NCBI GenBank assembly: GCA_001513155.1
Contig: LFSR01000007.1
Span: 1-63,611 of the forward strand
Direction of reading: 5' to 3'
From: Syntrophomonas sp. DTU018
GTDB taxonomy: Bacteria; Bacillota; Syntrophomonadia; Syntrophomonadales; Syntrophomonadaceae
Length of the DNA stretch: 63,611 bases
Shown here: positions 17,709 to 26,499 of the stretch, piece after piece
How positions within the stretch are numbered: position 1 is the stretch's first letter
How the letters are laid out: every line of letters begins with the position of its first letter
Position numbers and translations under genes: made by a program
The notes under the pieces: model-generated
Seen by the model: the letters and a program-made list of their open reading frames with translations, nothing else
What the model was told of the DNA's origin: nothing
Database searches by the model: none

Positions 17709-18683
17709 CTATTTTAACATATTGATGAAAGCTTCCAGGCGCAGGCGGGTGCGGGCATCCACCCTCCCCGGCTTGTCCCCCTCCAGGGTAAGAAAGGGCA
17801 AGCCCAGCCTTTGCCGGTAAATTAAATCCTCTATCTGGCGATAGCAAAAACTCTGGGTATAATGAATCACACCCTGTACCCGGCGCTTTTCAATCTCCTC
17901 CTTCATATCCTCCAGCCTGGCAAAGGCTCCGTAAGGATAAGTATAGCGTATATATTGCTCTACAATATCATCAGTGGCATAGGGCATGGAAAACTGGCGC
18001 TGAACTTCATTAAACACTACCCGAGCACCCAGGGATTCCAGCACCTGATAAAGATCGGTGAAAATAGGCGGTACCCCGATATAAGCCAGGCGTACCTGCT
18101 CCGTAAAAGGCTGCCGCTCCCTGGCCTGGCTGATGAGCCTTTCCATTTCTGCGGCGAAACGGTCCGGGTTGCCTTCAAAATCACTGGTTGATACCAGCTT
18201 ATTATGGTTCTCATAACCGGACACCTGGTTGTCTTTCCAGGTCATTTCATCCCAGGTCCAGCACAGGCGGCGCACCTGGTCCAGGCGCTGCTTTTCCTTT
18301 TGCACCCGGTTCTCACTGACACCAAAGTAATCCATTAATTTATAGAGGTTCAGCCGCATAGCCTGCGGGTCACGGTCATAGGGAAAGGCAAAGGGGATTA
18401 CCTTAATTCCCTGCAATTCCAGGGTTTCCATGAGAGCCTGAGTATTGGAGCAGTCTCCCTGCATAACAGCGATAACTGCTTCCAGATCAGCGGTCAGGGC
18501 TGCCGTATACAGTCCTTTGATCCATCCGCAGGTGGTACGGGGATAGCCTGCTTCCTCTGCCTGCTCCACCATAGCCTGGGGGTGATCCGAGCCTATGAAT
18601 AAATTATTCAAATCCACTGGCTCTTTTCCTGCCGCCAGCAATACTTCCACTGGTATGGTAGTGGTAAATCCAACTCTCCCCAT
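17709..18683 (-). CDS. 2-hydroxyacyl-CoA dehydratase (HgdB-like) subunit
   Basis: A 324-aa member of the HgdB/FldC dehydratase family. Candidate [4Fe-4S] ligands are cysteines in TTCGWIKGLY, GDCSNTQAL and QSFCYRQIED. Classical enzymes are heterodimers of two related subunits; only one is encoded here next to its activase, so this may be a one-subunit member or a benzoyl-CoA-reductase-like reductase. Translation starts at an ATG with GAGGTG 11 bases upstream. It heads a long minus-strand operon ending with the yfcE-like gene. Substrate unknown. Confidence 0.85.
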   Translation of the reverse strand: MGRVGFTTTIPVEVLLAAGKEPVDLNNLFIGSDHPQAMVEQAEEAGYPRTTCGWIKGLYTAALTADLEAVIAVMQGDCSNTQALMETLELQGIKVIPFAFPYDRDPQAMRLNLYKLMDYFGVSENRVQKEKQRLDQVRRLCWTWDEMTWKDNQVSGYENHNKLVSTSDFEGNPDRFAAEMERLISQARERQPFTEQVRLAYIGVPPIFTDLYQVLESLGARVVFNEVQRQFSMPYATDDIVEQYIRYTYPYGAFARLEDMKEEIEKRRVQGVIHYTQSFCYRQIEDLIYRQRLGLPFLTLEGDKPGRVDARTRLRLEAFINMLK

Positions 18684-18757
18684 CTTATTTGCAACACCTC
18701 ATAATCATCACATAATGAACAAACACGATGAATAAAAATATTCGTGCACGTCTTGAG

Positions 18758-18962
18758 CAGGAGTATTAGCCGGGCGAGTGACTTACGACAAGCCGCTGCA
18801 ACACACGGCGAAACTGAGGGCTGCGAAGGGTCGCTCGAAACAGAGTTTTATGCAGCGAGTACTGAGGGCATGGATGCCGAATTGCGAGCGATCCGCTTCA
18901 CACCGGAGTAAGCCGATGTGTTGCAGGCGAGGAGTACCGGAGCGAGCCGGCTAATACCCCTG
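18758..18962 (+). repeat. 207-bp folded dispersed element, copy 3
   Basis: The most diverged plus-orientation copy, 205 bp. The pair GCAACACA/TGTGTTGC replaces GCAACCCA/TGGGTTGC of copy 2, a compensatory C-G to A-T change. The spacer 18684-19058 holds this and a short fragment of the REP-like family. Confidence 0.82.
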
Positions 18963-18990
18963 ACAAACCGTGGTTAGTGTAAATCTGCAT

Positions 18991-19026
18991 GGAGATCGCC
19001 ACATGGCTTGCTCCTTGCGATGACAC
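18991..19026. repeat. Fragment of the REP-like element
   Basis: Only the right end is preserved: GGAGATCGCCACATGGCTTG followed by CTCCTTGCGATGACACA. It lies 33 bp before the murI stop. Confidence 0.55.
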
Positions 19027-19058
19027 AGCATAGATTTTTCACAGCAATAACTGATACT

Positions 19059-19859
19059 TTAATCTAGACACACCTGTTCCACCTTTTGGATAACATCCCC
19101 AATCAGCAATTTTCCCACGGTGAAAAAGGATTCCTGGTTGCCGCTGACATAAAACTGCCGCTGGGGGTTCTCATTAACTTCCCTAGCCAAAGCCCGGTTA
19201 AGCAAAACCTGTTTCAGCTCATCCACTGTGGCATGGGAAGGATCCACCAGGGTAACCTGACTGCCTGTAAATTCAGCAATAACCGGGGCCAAAAAAGGAT
19301 AGTGGGTACAACCCAGAACCAGGGTATCTATACCCTGATCCATTAAAGGCCCAATGTATTCCTTGACTGCTCCCCTGGTATCACTGTCATCCAGTTTTCC
19401 CGCTTCAACCAGAGGCACGAACTTGGGGCAGGCCATCTCCACCACGGTGCAATCAGAGCACAGAGCTTTTATCTCCCGGGTGAATGTCCCGCTATTTACC
19501 GTAGCCTGGGTAGCTACTACGCCAATGCGTCCATTGGAAGTTGCTGCCACAGCGCTGCGCGCTGCTCCTTTAACCACCCCTAACATGGGAACGGGATAAT
19601 CATTTATTATATGCTGCAGGGTAACCGAAGAGTGAGTCCCGCAGGCAACTACTACCGCTTTCACCGGAAACCGGCCAAAAAAAGCCATAATACTCCGGGC
19701 GTAGGTCATCAGCTGTTCAGGAGTCTTGTTGCCATAGGGCAAATGAGCTGTATCGCCAAAATAGATAAAATCTTCATTAGGGAGTTCTGCCAGCATGGTT
19801 TTTACGACGGTTAGGCCTCCCACGCCCGAGTCCAGTACCCCGACGGGTTGTTTGTTCAT
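19059..19859 (-). CDS. murI: Glutamate racemase
   Basis: Makes D-glutamate for peptidoglycan. The 266-aa protein has the N-terminal VGVLDSGVGGLTVVK, the first catalytic cysteine in VVACGTHSSVT and the second in LVLGCTHYPFL. The family usually has ACNTAS at the first cysteine; here the sequence is ACGTHSS, a conservative variation of the anion loop. Length is normal. It stands alone between repeat-rich spacers. Confidence 0.93.
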   Translation of the reverse strand: MNKQPVGVLDSGVGGLTVVKTMLAELPNEDFIYFGDTAHLPYGNKTPEQLMTYARSIMAFFGRFPVKAVVVACGTHSSVTLQHIINDYPVPMLGVVKGAARSAVAATSNGRIGVVATQATVNSGTFTREIKALCSDCTVVEMACPKFVPLVEAGKLDDSDTRGAVKEYIGPLMDQGIDTLVLGCTHYPFLAPVIAEFTGSQVTLVDPSHATVDELKQVLLNRALAREVNENPQRQFYVSGNQESFFTVGKLLIGDVIQKVEQVCLD

Positions 19860-20008
19860 TCAACCAACACCTCATTATTTGGGTTCGGCAGCCTATTTTA
19901 CCGTTCCCCAACATACACTAAATAATGTATCACTTTTAGGATAATAAAACCAAGTATTTCGCAATTATCACCTGCAGAACAGACCACGATGAACGAAAAA
20001 CTCCAGGG

Positions 20009-20110
20009 TGTCATCGCCAGGAGCGAAGCGACGTGGTGATCTCTTTTCAATATTGCCCATTTATCCTCGTTTGGGATTGCCACGCCCCTATCGGGGCTCG
20101 CAATGACACA
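20009..20110. repeat. REP-like ~95-bp palindromic element, copy 3
   Basis: Bounded by TGTCATCGCCAGGAGCG and GGCTCGCAATGACACA. The left flank (19963-20008) carries the shared module ATTATCACCTGCAGAACAG. The spacer 19860-20219 contains this element and the terminator at 20164 and nothing else recognisable. Confidence 0.75.
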
Positions 20111-20163
20111 TTAGGAAGTCGCTCCGGGACTGGAAGCGAAATCTATTTTCCCAGCCAGAAATA

Positions 20164-20199
20164 ATAAAATTAAGGAGAGACAGCCCGGCTATCTCTCCC
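20164..20199 (-). terminator. Terminator after the GerMN lipoprotein gene
   Basis: On the minus strand GGAGAGA pairs with TCTCTCC, extended inward by AGCC/GGCT, and is followed by TTAATTTTATT. It begins about 20 bases past the stop codon. Confidence 0.85.
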
Positions 20200-20219
20200 A
20201 GAAACAAAACTTGCCCCGA

Positions 20220-20828
20220 TTAGTTGGCTGGCTTTATGGGTTGGCTTAAATCCATAAATCCTCCTATCTCCTGGACAGGTTCCCCATTGATTCTGAAAGT
20301 GACTTCTTTAACCGTGGGAAATTGGCCGATGGTATTGACTATGGCCATTACCATCATTTCTTCCTGCTGCTTATTGGCTACCTGGCGGGCTTCATGGCTC
20401 ATATCCACAATACATAATCCATCCGGCTTCACATTAATATCCAAGAGTCGGGTGCCTTCGGGAACAACACTTAAGTATCCGGGAGTTTCTGGTCCTTTGA
20501 ACAATTCGTTGATAGTGCTGCGGGCTATGCCCACCTCTTTGGGAATAACCCGGCTCTCCGGAACCAGTGTGCTGCCATCCTGTCCGCCAAAATAAAGCAT
20601 GACTTCAATGGTCTCCTGGCCGGTTTCCATATTGGGCTCAGGATCCCCGGTAGACACCGGCTCCGGCGGTTCTTCCTGGCTTTGTCCCTCTGGTTCCGGC
20701 AGCAGATTCACCAGATCCCGCCAGCTTTTAATGGATGATGATTGTTCCGCAGATGGCTGGCATCCCCCGCTGAGCAAGCATACCGCCAGGACCACAACCG
20801 TTAGAATTATGAAAAATCGCTGGTTCAT
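20220..20828 (-). CDS. GerMN-domain lipoprotein (GerM-like)
   Basis: A 202-aa exported lipoprotein. Residues 1-22 are a signal peptide and LSGGC provides the lipobox with Cys23 as the lipidated residue. A low-complexity acidic linker rich in Glu, Pro and Gln follows (about 45-70). The GerMN domain begins near TIEVMLYFGGQDG and includes the typical FKGPETPGYLSVVPEGTRLLDI segment. GerM in Bacillus is needed for sporulation and the SpoIIQ-SpoIIIAH complex; a sporulation or envelope role is therefore likely here but inferred. Monocistronic, with its own terminator. Confidence 0.87.
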   Translation of the reverse strand: MNQRFFIILTVVVLAVCLLSGGCQPSAEQSSSIKSWRDLVNLLPEPEGQSQEEPPEPVSTGDPEPNMETGQETIEVMLYFGGQDGSTLVPESRVIPKEVGIARSTINELFKGPETPGYLSVVPEGTRLLDINVKPDGLCIVDMSHEARQVANKQQEEMMVMAIVNTIGQFPTVKEVTFRINGEPVQEIGGFMDLSQPIKPAN

Positions 20829-20887
20829 GTTTTCGGCCTCCTTACGATTGCTTGTACATCATACGAGGCAAGCCTGCAGATTATACC

Positions 20888-20917
20888 AAAAAAAAGCGAG
20901 CACCCTGGTGGTGCTCG
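20888..20917 (-). terminator. Terminator after the VWA gene
   Basis: CGAGCACC/GGTGCTCG forms an 8-bp stem on the minus strand, followed by a run of eight T. It lies about 140 bp after the VWA stop and ends the VWA/AAA transcript. Confidence 0.88.
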
Positions 20918-21053
20918 TGTATGAAGGAGGAGTTATTAAAGCAAACTACGGGTTTGCGATAGTCCGAACCAATAATATCCGCTAGATTGATTTTATCGGA
21001 CTTTCGGTAATAGTGTCAATATTTGTTTATAAAGCATGTCTCTTGTCGTTTGT

Positions 21054-22832
21054 TCAAGCCGGACTGCGTTTGGCAGCCAGCATGGCCTTCTTTTCCGCTT
21101 TTACTATATTGATAAGATTGTCTTTATTCAGGTCATCTACCAGATAAAGGACCCCATCGGCCTTTTCCGCTACTTTCTCCAAGTAATAGCGGTTGGATTC
21201 CACTCCGATACAGATAAACCTTACCTTGCTCTGAGCAATGCGGGATGCCGCCTCCAGTCCATCCGCCTTGGCATCCAGAGTCCACAGGGGAGCGTTGGGC
21301 ACGCCATCAGTAATCAATACCAGCAGGGGATTGCGTACCCGGCTGTTCTTTATCAGGTCCAGGGCGGTCATGATTCCATCAGCTAAAGGAGTCAGTCCCG
21401 CCGGATTTATGGTGGACAAGCCCTTCCTGAGCTGGCGTTCATTGCGGGTAAAAGGCACCACCACTTTGCTGCTGCGTTCCTGGAAAGTTACTACAGCTAC
21501 CTTTTCCTTGCCGGTCAGCAGCAGGTGTTCAGCCAGATAACAGGCTGCCTGGCGCTTATCACCGGCCATACTGCCGCTGGCATCAATTAAAAGGCATACA
21601 TCGATGGGAATGTAGGTTTTCTTTTCATAGTAATGAAGATCATCCTTGGTTATCCGCAAGCCAAGATCTCCCCGCAGGAAGGAATTCTTTTTGGCCTGGA
21701 CAATGGTCTCGGGAACCGCCAGATCCCCTGACCAGTTTTTCTCCGGGTTATTCTTGGTCTTGTTGCGGTTGGTGAATTCCACCTGGCTGGCCTTCTTTTC
21801 CGCTTTGCCCAGCTTGCGGAACCGGCTGGAGCCTCCTGAAGGGGCTCGCCGCATGTTACGCCGGATTTCCGTTTCCAGTTCACATTTGTGATTAATCACG
21901 AACTCTTTAAGATTGAGCCCTTTCTTGGTTAAAACCTTTCCTACTATGGTATCTTTAAGAAGCCCCAGTTCCTCCAGTTGCTCGATGTAATGTTCCACAT
22001 CTCCCCATTTTTTTTTCTGCTGGTCGATCCCCTTGCGTTTGAAAATGTTGGTGGAATAGCTGTCCAGGAACTCCTCGATTTCATCAACCCCGCCGAATTT
22101 TTCAGCCAGTTTGATAATCAACTGGTTAACATTCTCCTTGGCGGGAAGTTGCCGGGCCTGTTGCCCTTTAAACTTCTTCCAGGGCAGTTTTATATAGCCG
22201 GCAAAGCTTTCTTCAGCTTGTTTTTGATTGCCATGAATGATATTGCGCACCTTGGCCAGTTTGACATCTGACTGCAGTATCACTTCTTCTATCGCTTCAG
22301 CAATTACATATACCAGGTAGTATTCTTCCCGGTTAAGCCGGGCCAGAATATGCACGTGATCAGAACCTTCTTCTCCTTCGATAAAAGGACGGATAATGCC
22401 TTGAAACAAATCATAAACCGTGCCCTTGCCCCCGCTGGTGGTAACAAAGATTTTATTGGCATAGTCAGTTACCAGGCGAAAACGCTCATCTTCGGCGTAC
22501 TGAAGCTGGGGGTCTTTCTCCAGGAAATAACTGTCAAAGGCATAGAAAATAGCCCGGGCGGCATCGCGGGGATCAATGTACCCGGGTTTGTGATAAACAT
22601 CGATATGCACTATTTGATCAGCATCCACATAATCCAGATAGGTTTTACCTGCATCCCGGTTAAGGAGAATCTTAATCTGACCCTTGATCCGTTTCTCCGG
22701 CAAACGGGCATGGGCTTTGCGGCTGACTACCGTACTTTCCCCTAAACGCACACCCTGATTCTGACCGAAATACAAGCTTAAATAATTACCCACTGAGGCA
22801 GCTTTATCTATATTTGTCTTTTCACCAAGCAT
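21054..22832 (-). CDS. VWA-domain protein (Mg-chelatase ChlD/CoxE-like)
   Basis: A 592-aa protein whose C-terminal third is a von Willebrand A domain. The MIDAS motif is DVCLLIDASGSMAGDKRQAA, with the Thr ligand near GLTPLADGI and the Asp in LLVLITDGVPN. The N-terminal ~380 residues are mostly charged and helical and are not recognised. Its partner, 22 bp upstream, is a ChlI/MoxR-like AAA ATPase; such pairs act as metal-insertion or protein-remodelling machines. No tetrapyrrole genes are nearby, so a magnesium chelatase role is not supported. Confidence 0.85.
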   Translation of the reverse strand: MLGEKTNIDKAASVGNYLSLYFGQNQGVRLGESTVVSRKAHARLPEKRIKGQIKILLNRDAGKTYLDYVDADQIVHIDVYHKPGYIDPRDAARAIFYAFDSYFLEKDPQLQYAEDERFRLVTDYANKIFVTTSGGKGTVYDLFQGIIRPFIEGEEGSDHVHILARLNREEYYLVYVIAEAIEEVILQSDVKLAKVRNIIHGNQKQAEESFAGYIKLPWKKFKGQQARQLPAKENVNQLIIKLAEKFGGVDEIEEFLDSYSTNIFKRKGIDQQKKKWGDVEHYIEQLEELGLLKDTIVGKVLTKKGLNLKEFVINHKCELETEIRRNMRRAPSGGSSRFRKLGKAEKKASQVEFTNRNKTKNNPEKNWSGDLAVPETIVQAKKNSFLRGDLGLRITKDDLHYYEKKTYIPIDVCLLIDASGSMAGDKRQAACYLAEHLLLTGKEKVAVVTFQERSSKVVVPFTRNERQLRKGLSTINPAGLTPLADGIMTALDLIKNSRVRNPLLVLITDGVPNAPLWTLDAKADGLEAASRIAQSKVRFICIGVESNRYYLEKVAEKADGVLYLVDDLNKDNLINIVKAEKKAMLAAKRSPA

Positions 22833-22854
22833 GGTAGTCCCCCCTTAACCAGGT

Positions 22855-24063
22855 CTACTTAAAATCAGTAGGGGTTAAGGTCTTCTCGGTATTAATAAGT
22901 TCACTCCGGCTCATATCCTTGAGAGGGCGGGCATTCTGGGAAAAGTATTCCTGCTCGCTGTCTTTTTTGTCAGCTTTATTCCTTCGGCCGCGGAAAGTCA
23001 GGATCCCGTCCTTGGCAGATCTGGAATCAACATCGTTGATCATCTTCACCAGGGTATCGCCATCTACCCGGTGTTTCAAGACCAGGGGTATCATATCCGT
23101 CACATCGGTGATCAAAACCTTGTCCCGGCCGCGGATTATGCTGTGCAGGACTGCTCCCTGCTGCATAGCTTCTATCGCCCGGATACTTTCCAGGTTATGC
23201 TTAATATACAAACGAGCAATGAAGTTCCGCAGGAAGTCGGGCAGATCAGCTTGTTCGTACTGTTTGGCCCACTTGATTATGTTCTGGCGATATACTTCAT
23301 TGCCCTGGTCGTCATGAATATCATTCTTATGCTTTTGTCTAAAGGCATGGGAATTTTCTTTCAACATCTGGGCCAGGATATCCACCGAATCAGGCCGCCC
23401 CATGTAACACACCATATCAAAACGATCTGATAGCTGGCGCCTGATTTCCTCCAGGGGTCCGGGCTCCTCATCGGGGTTGGAAGCCGCCCAAACCGAAACA
23501 GTAACAGGTATTTCCACCACCGGCAGTCCGGCTTCTTCGATTTGAATATGTCCGGGCTTGTTACCCATCACATCCAGAAGTATGTCGGTAATCTCCGGGG
23601 AGGTGTCCGCCAGCCGGTTAATCTCATCGATAAACAGGATTCCCCGGTTAGCTTGGGGAATTAGTCCTGGCAGCAAGCGGGCTTCCGGTTCATCCTTGTC
23701 AGTCAGACGGCTCAGATCTATGCTGCCAGCCACCGTACCCACTTTGGCTGAATGGGAAATCTCCAGGAATGGCATAGGAATTTCCTCAGTACCCAATGCA
23801 GCCAATTCCTCGGCGGTCATGTTTTTATGCTGTGGACAGTGGGGCTGTTCCGGATCACAGTTATAAATACACCCCTTAACCCTGGTGATATTGGGAAGTA
23901 TACCCCGCGCCGCCCGCATAATGGTGGTCTTACCCGTTCCTCTTAATCCTTCGGCATGAATATGCAGCGGTTCGCCTACCAGAGTGGATACCACTGACAT
24001 CAGCACTAGTTCAAATAGAGCTTCATTTCCTTCGTACCGTTCCAGTTTACTGAAAGGTATCAT
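22855..24063 (-). CDS. AAA ATPase of the ChlI/MoxR type
   Basis: A 402-aa AAA protein. Walker A is GLRGTGKTTIM, Walker B is ILFIDEINRL, and sensor 1 lies in TVSVWAASNPDEEPGPL. An unusual insertion between Walker A and B contains CIYNCDPEQPHCPQH, four closely spaced Cys plus His that could bind metal, as in BchI-like relatives. The start is set at the ATG at 24063 because GAGGGGAG lies 7 bases upstream; the frame stays open for 35 more codons, but no good ribosome site precedes them. It is co-transcribed with the VWA gene. Confidence 0.87.
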   Translation of the reverse strand: MIPFSKLERYEGNEALFELVLMSVVSTLVGEPLHIHAEGLRGTGKTTIMRAARGILPNITRVKGCIYNCDPEQPHCPQHKNMTAEELAALGTEEIPMPFLEISHSAKVGTVAGSIDLSRLTDKDEPEARLLPGLIPQANRGILFIDEINRLADTSPEITDILLDVMGNKPGHIQIEEAGLPVVEIPVTVSVWAASNPDEEPGPLEEIRRQLSDRFDMVCYMGRPDSVDILAQMLKENSHAFRQKHKNDIHDDQGNEVYRQNIIKWAKQYEQADLPDFLRNFIARLYIKHNLESIRAIEAMQQGAVLHSIIRGRDKVLITDVTDMIPLVLKHRVDGDTLVKMINDVDSRSAKDGILTFRGRRNKADKKDSEQEYFSQNARPLKDMSRSELINTEKTLTPTDFK

Positions 24064-24513
24064 ATTATCACTCCCCTCAGGCAAAGGTAAGTTCCGTCCT
24101 ACTAATAACTCTCCAAATCCCCCAGCTTTGCTAGGATCTGCAAATTTCCCGGAGTTCATACCGTCCAATTATGTTCCGGGAAACTACTTTTAGTATAAAG
24201 GCCTCCTTTCCTTCTTCCTCACCGTTCCATTCTCCCTAGTTAAACCATACACTATTTTGTGATTTTTTTCTCTATGGTAACTAAGGTTGGTTGTATTCAG
24301 CGGATATTTGGCCGTAGCTTGCGACTTTAGTAACAAATTTATGGGGTCCATTAAAGATTTTTATAAAAAAGAAGGTGCCTATCTGAAAAGGCCATCCCTC
24401 CGTCGATTTACAGGTAACTAAAATGTTATTTTTTTATCATGCTAGGCTACTCACGCTAGGTATAACAGGTACTATTTTAGGGTTATTTTGTCGCTTTTGC
24501 TGCTTGTATGAGC
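24064..24513. other. 450-bp spacer without a recognised gene
   Basis: AT-rich DNA between the AAA gene and the end of the LytTR regulator gene. It should carry the promoter of the minus-strand AAA/VWA pair. I see no convincing hairpin, repeat family member or protein frame in it. Confidence 0.6.
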
Positions 24514-25305
24514 TTATTGTATGCCCATTTTCTGCCTCAGCTGCTTAGCCCGGGAGCGACTGAGAATAATATTCTTGGCCCCGTTGTTAAGGTGCAGGAT
24601 GTATGATCCTTCTCCAAAGTTAACTATTTCTTTAATGTAGTTAAGATTGACAATAAAGGCCTGATGAGCTCTGAAGAAATTGGTATGGTCCAAACGGCTT
24701 TCCAATTCATTAAGAGTATAATTGCTCAAATATCCGGTTCCGTCCTTGGTGCATATGAAAACCTTCTTGCCTTGGCTCTCGCAGTAAACTATATCATCTT
24801 GGTTCAGCAAAACTATCTTGCCTTTTTCCCTGATAGGCAGTTTATTGGAGAACACCTCGTAATTCTTGTAGCGCTGCACCATAAAATCAATACGTTCTTT
24901 GAGGCGGTCCCGCACTATCTCTTCCACATAAGACTTGTGCACAATACGCTCTTTGGCTCTTTCAATGGTTTTTTCCAGCCTTTGCTGCTCGATGGGCTTC
25001 ACAATGAAGTCCAAAGCTCCTAAATCGTACGCATCTACCGCCATCTCCCGGCGGGCAGTTACAAAGGCAAACAATGGCGGCTCTTTCATTTCCTTCAGCT
25101 TACGGGCGGTTTCCAAGCCGCCCATCTCCGGCATAGCAATATCCAGCAATACCAGGTCCACCTTTTTTTCCTGGCAGAACATCAGAGCTTCTAACCCATG
25201 TACTGCTTCTCCTACTATAGTGACGTCTTTGATCTGCTCAACTACATAACGGAGCACGATCCGTTCCCGTTCATCATCATCTACAATTAAAACCTTTACC
25301 GACAT
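24514..25305 (-). CDS. LytTR-family response regulator
   Basis: A 263-aa two-component regulator. The receiver domain (about 1-120) has the acidic pair in VDDDERER, the phospho-acceptor Asp in VDLVLLDIAMPEMGG and the conserved Lys in FIVKPIEQQRL. The LytTR DNA-binding domain occupies about residues 160-260, ending NGAKNIILSRSRAKQL. A short helical linker of about 40 residues joins them. No sensor kinase is adjacent, so its input is unknown. LytTR regulators usually control exopolysaccharide, peptide signalling or, as LytS/LytT, wall-related genes. Confidence 0.92.
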   Translation of the reverse strand: MSVKVLIVDDDERERIVLRYVVEQIKDVTIVGEAVHGLEALMFCQEKKVDLVLLDIAMPEMGGLETARKLKEMKEPPLFAFVTARREMAVDAYDLGALDFIVKPIEQQRLEKTIERAKERIVHKSYVEEIVRDRLKERIDFMVQRYKNYEVFSNKLPIREKGKIVLLNQDDIVYCESQGKKVFICTKDGTGYLSNYTLNELESRLDHTNFFRAHQAFIVNLNYIKEIVNFGEGSYILHLNNGAKNIILSRSRAKQLRQKMGIQ

Positions 25306-25473
25306 TAATTCCCAACCTTTACAGTTTGGTGTTAAACGCTCTTGTTTTTAACTATATATTTTTTATGCCTATAAAACAACAGGTAAATCCCTCTTATTCC
25401 TATCGTTCTGCAATAAATGACGACTTTCACCCAGACAGAAAATCTGCTAGGCTTTAAATAAGGAGGATGATAA

Positions 25474-26349
25474 ATGCGCTACGAAGGAGTCATATACAGG
25501 CCGCCCAGTGAAGCAAGCAGTCTGCTGATCCAAGCTACTATTGGGTGTCCTCATAACAAATGCACTTTTTGCCAAATGTACAAAGGTACTCGTTTTCGCC
25601 TGCGTCCGGTTCAGGAGATAAAAGAAGATCTTGCCATGGCCAGGGAGTATTATGGTGATCGCATATATTCGATCTTTTTCCCGGATGGCAATACCATCAT
25701 TATGAAAACTGAACAACTGGAAGAAATCTTTCTCTATGCCCGGGAGCTGTTTCCCCACCTGCAGCGTATTACTGTTTACGGCTCAGCCAGGTTTGTCAAT
25801 AAGAAAAGCCTCCAGGATCTGCAGCGCTTGAAAGAAGCCGGCTTGCGCCGGGTTCATACCGGCATGGAAAGCGGGGATGATGTTACCCTGGCAAGGATAA
25901 ATAAAGGGGTTACCTCGGCGGAGATAATCGAAGCCGGGCTCAAACTTAAAGAAGCCGGTCTGGAAGTCAGCGAGTATTACCTGGTAGGCATCGGGGGATT
26001 GGATAGAACCCGTGAACACGCCCTGGAAAGCGCCCGGGTTTTAAGTGCCATCAGCCCTGATTATATTCGCCTGCGTACCTTTGTACCGGTTCCTAATACT
26101 CCTCTGTATGAGGACTACCGTCAGGGCAAGTTTAAGCTGTTGTCACCCCATCAGGCCTTGCAGGAGGTACGCCTGCTGGTGGAAAACCTGCAGTGCAACA
26201 ACAGCATGGTATTAAGCGATCATGTATCTAATTACTGGGATGTTCATGGTCTTATTCCCCAGGATCGCGAAGAAATGCTGGCTGATCTGGATCAAGCTTT
26301 TGCGATAGATGAAAGCAGGTTCCGCCCCCCGGAAATCAGCCGCTTATAA
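25474..26349 (+). CDS. Radical SAM protein
   Basis: A 291-aa radical SAM enzyme. The cluster cysteines are in IGCPHNKCTFCQMYKG, a CxxxxCxxC spacing (C, then C five residues later, then C three later) near residue 29. The SAM-binding region around FFPDGNTIIM and GSARFVN and the segment LRRVHTGMESGDD are typical of the COG1032-like group. There is no additional Fe-S domain and no B12-binding domain. AGGAGG lies 8 bases before the ATG. The reaction is unknown. It is followed by the sigma-54 control region described next. Confidence 0.88.
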   Translation: MRYEGVIYRPPSEASSLLIQATIGCPHNKCTFCQMYKGTRFRLRPVQEIKEDLAMAREYYGDRIYSIFFPDGNTIIMKTEQLEEIFLYARELFPHLQRITVYGSARFVNKKSLQDLQRLKEAGLRRVHTGMESGDDVTLARINKGVTSAEIIEAGLKLKEAGLEVSEYYLVGIGGLDRTREHALESARVLSAISPDYIRLRTFVPVPNTPLYEDYRQGKFKLLSPHQALQEVRLLVENLQCNNSMVLSDHVSNYWDVHGLIPQDREEMLADLDQAFAIDESRFRPPEISRL

Positions 26350-26351
26350 TA

Positions 26352-26412
26352 TGTCTCAAATCAGATAATAGTGTCTCCATTTAGAGATATTAGATGTCTC
26401 TAAATGGAGACA
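26352..26412 (+). promoter_or_regulatory. Three TGTCTC operator repeats, likely enhancer-binding sites
   Basis: TGTCTC occurs at 26352, 26372 and 26395. The third forms a perfect TGTCTC-N6-GAGACA palindrome, the second is TGTCTC-N6-GAGATA, the first TGTCTC-N6-GATAAT. The two palindromes also pair with each other over 15 bases. They lie 60-120 bp upstream of a sigma-54 promoter, where activator sites normally sit. Confidence 0.7.
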
Positions 26413-26473
26413 ATTAATTTTATGGACTTGTAAAAAGCAGTTTATATTCACTGTAGATAAAGATCCAGTTCCT

Positions 26474-26488
26474 TGGCATACAACTTGC
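26474..26488 (+). promoter_or_regulatory. Sigma-54 (RpoN) promoter
   Basis: TGGCAT-N5-TTGC with the exact -24/-12 spacing and the preceding T of TTGGCAY. Transcription should begin near 26500. No protein gene follows on this strand before a terminator at 26542-26578. Confidence 0.72.
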
Positions 26489-26499
26489 ATATCTAATAG

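Noticed and set aside
26373-26411. The 15-bp inverted repeat as a terminator of the radical SAM gene
   Set aside because: No T run follows (AATTAATTTTATGG), and the repeated TGTCTC-N6-GAGACA pattern upstream of a sigma-54 promoter fits operator sites better. A weak dual role is not excluded.
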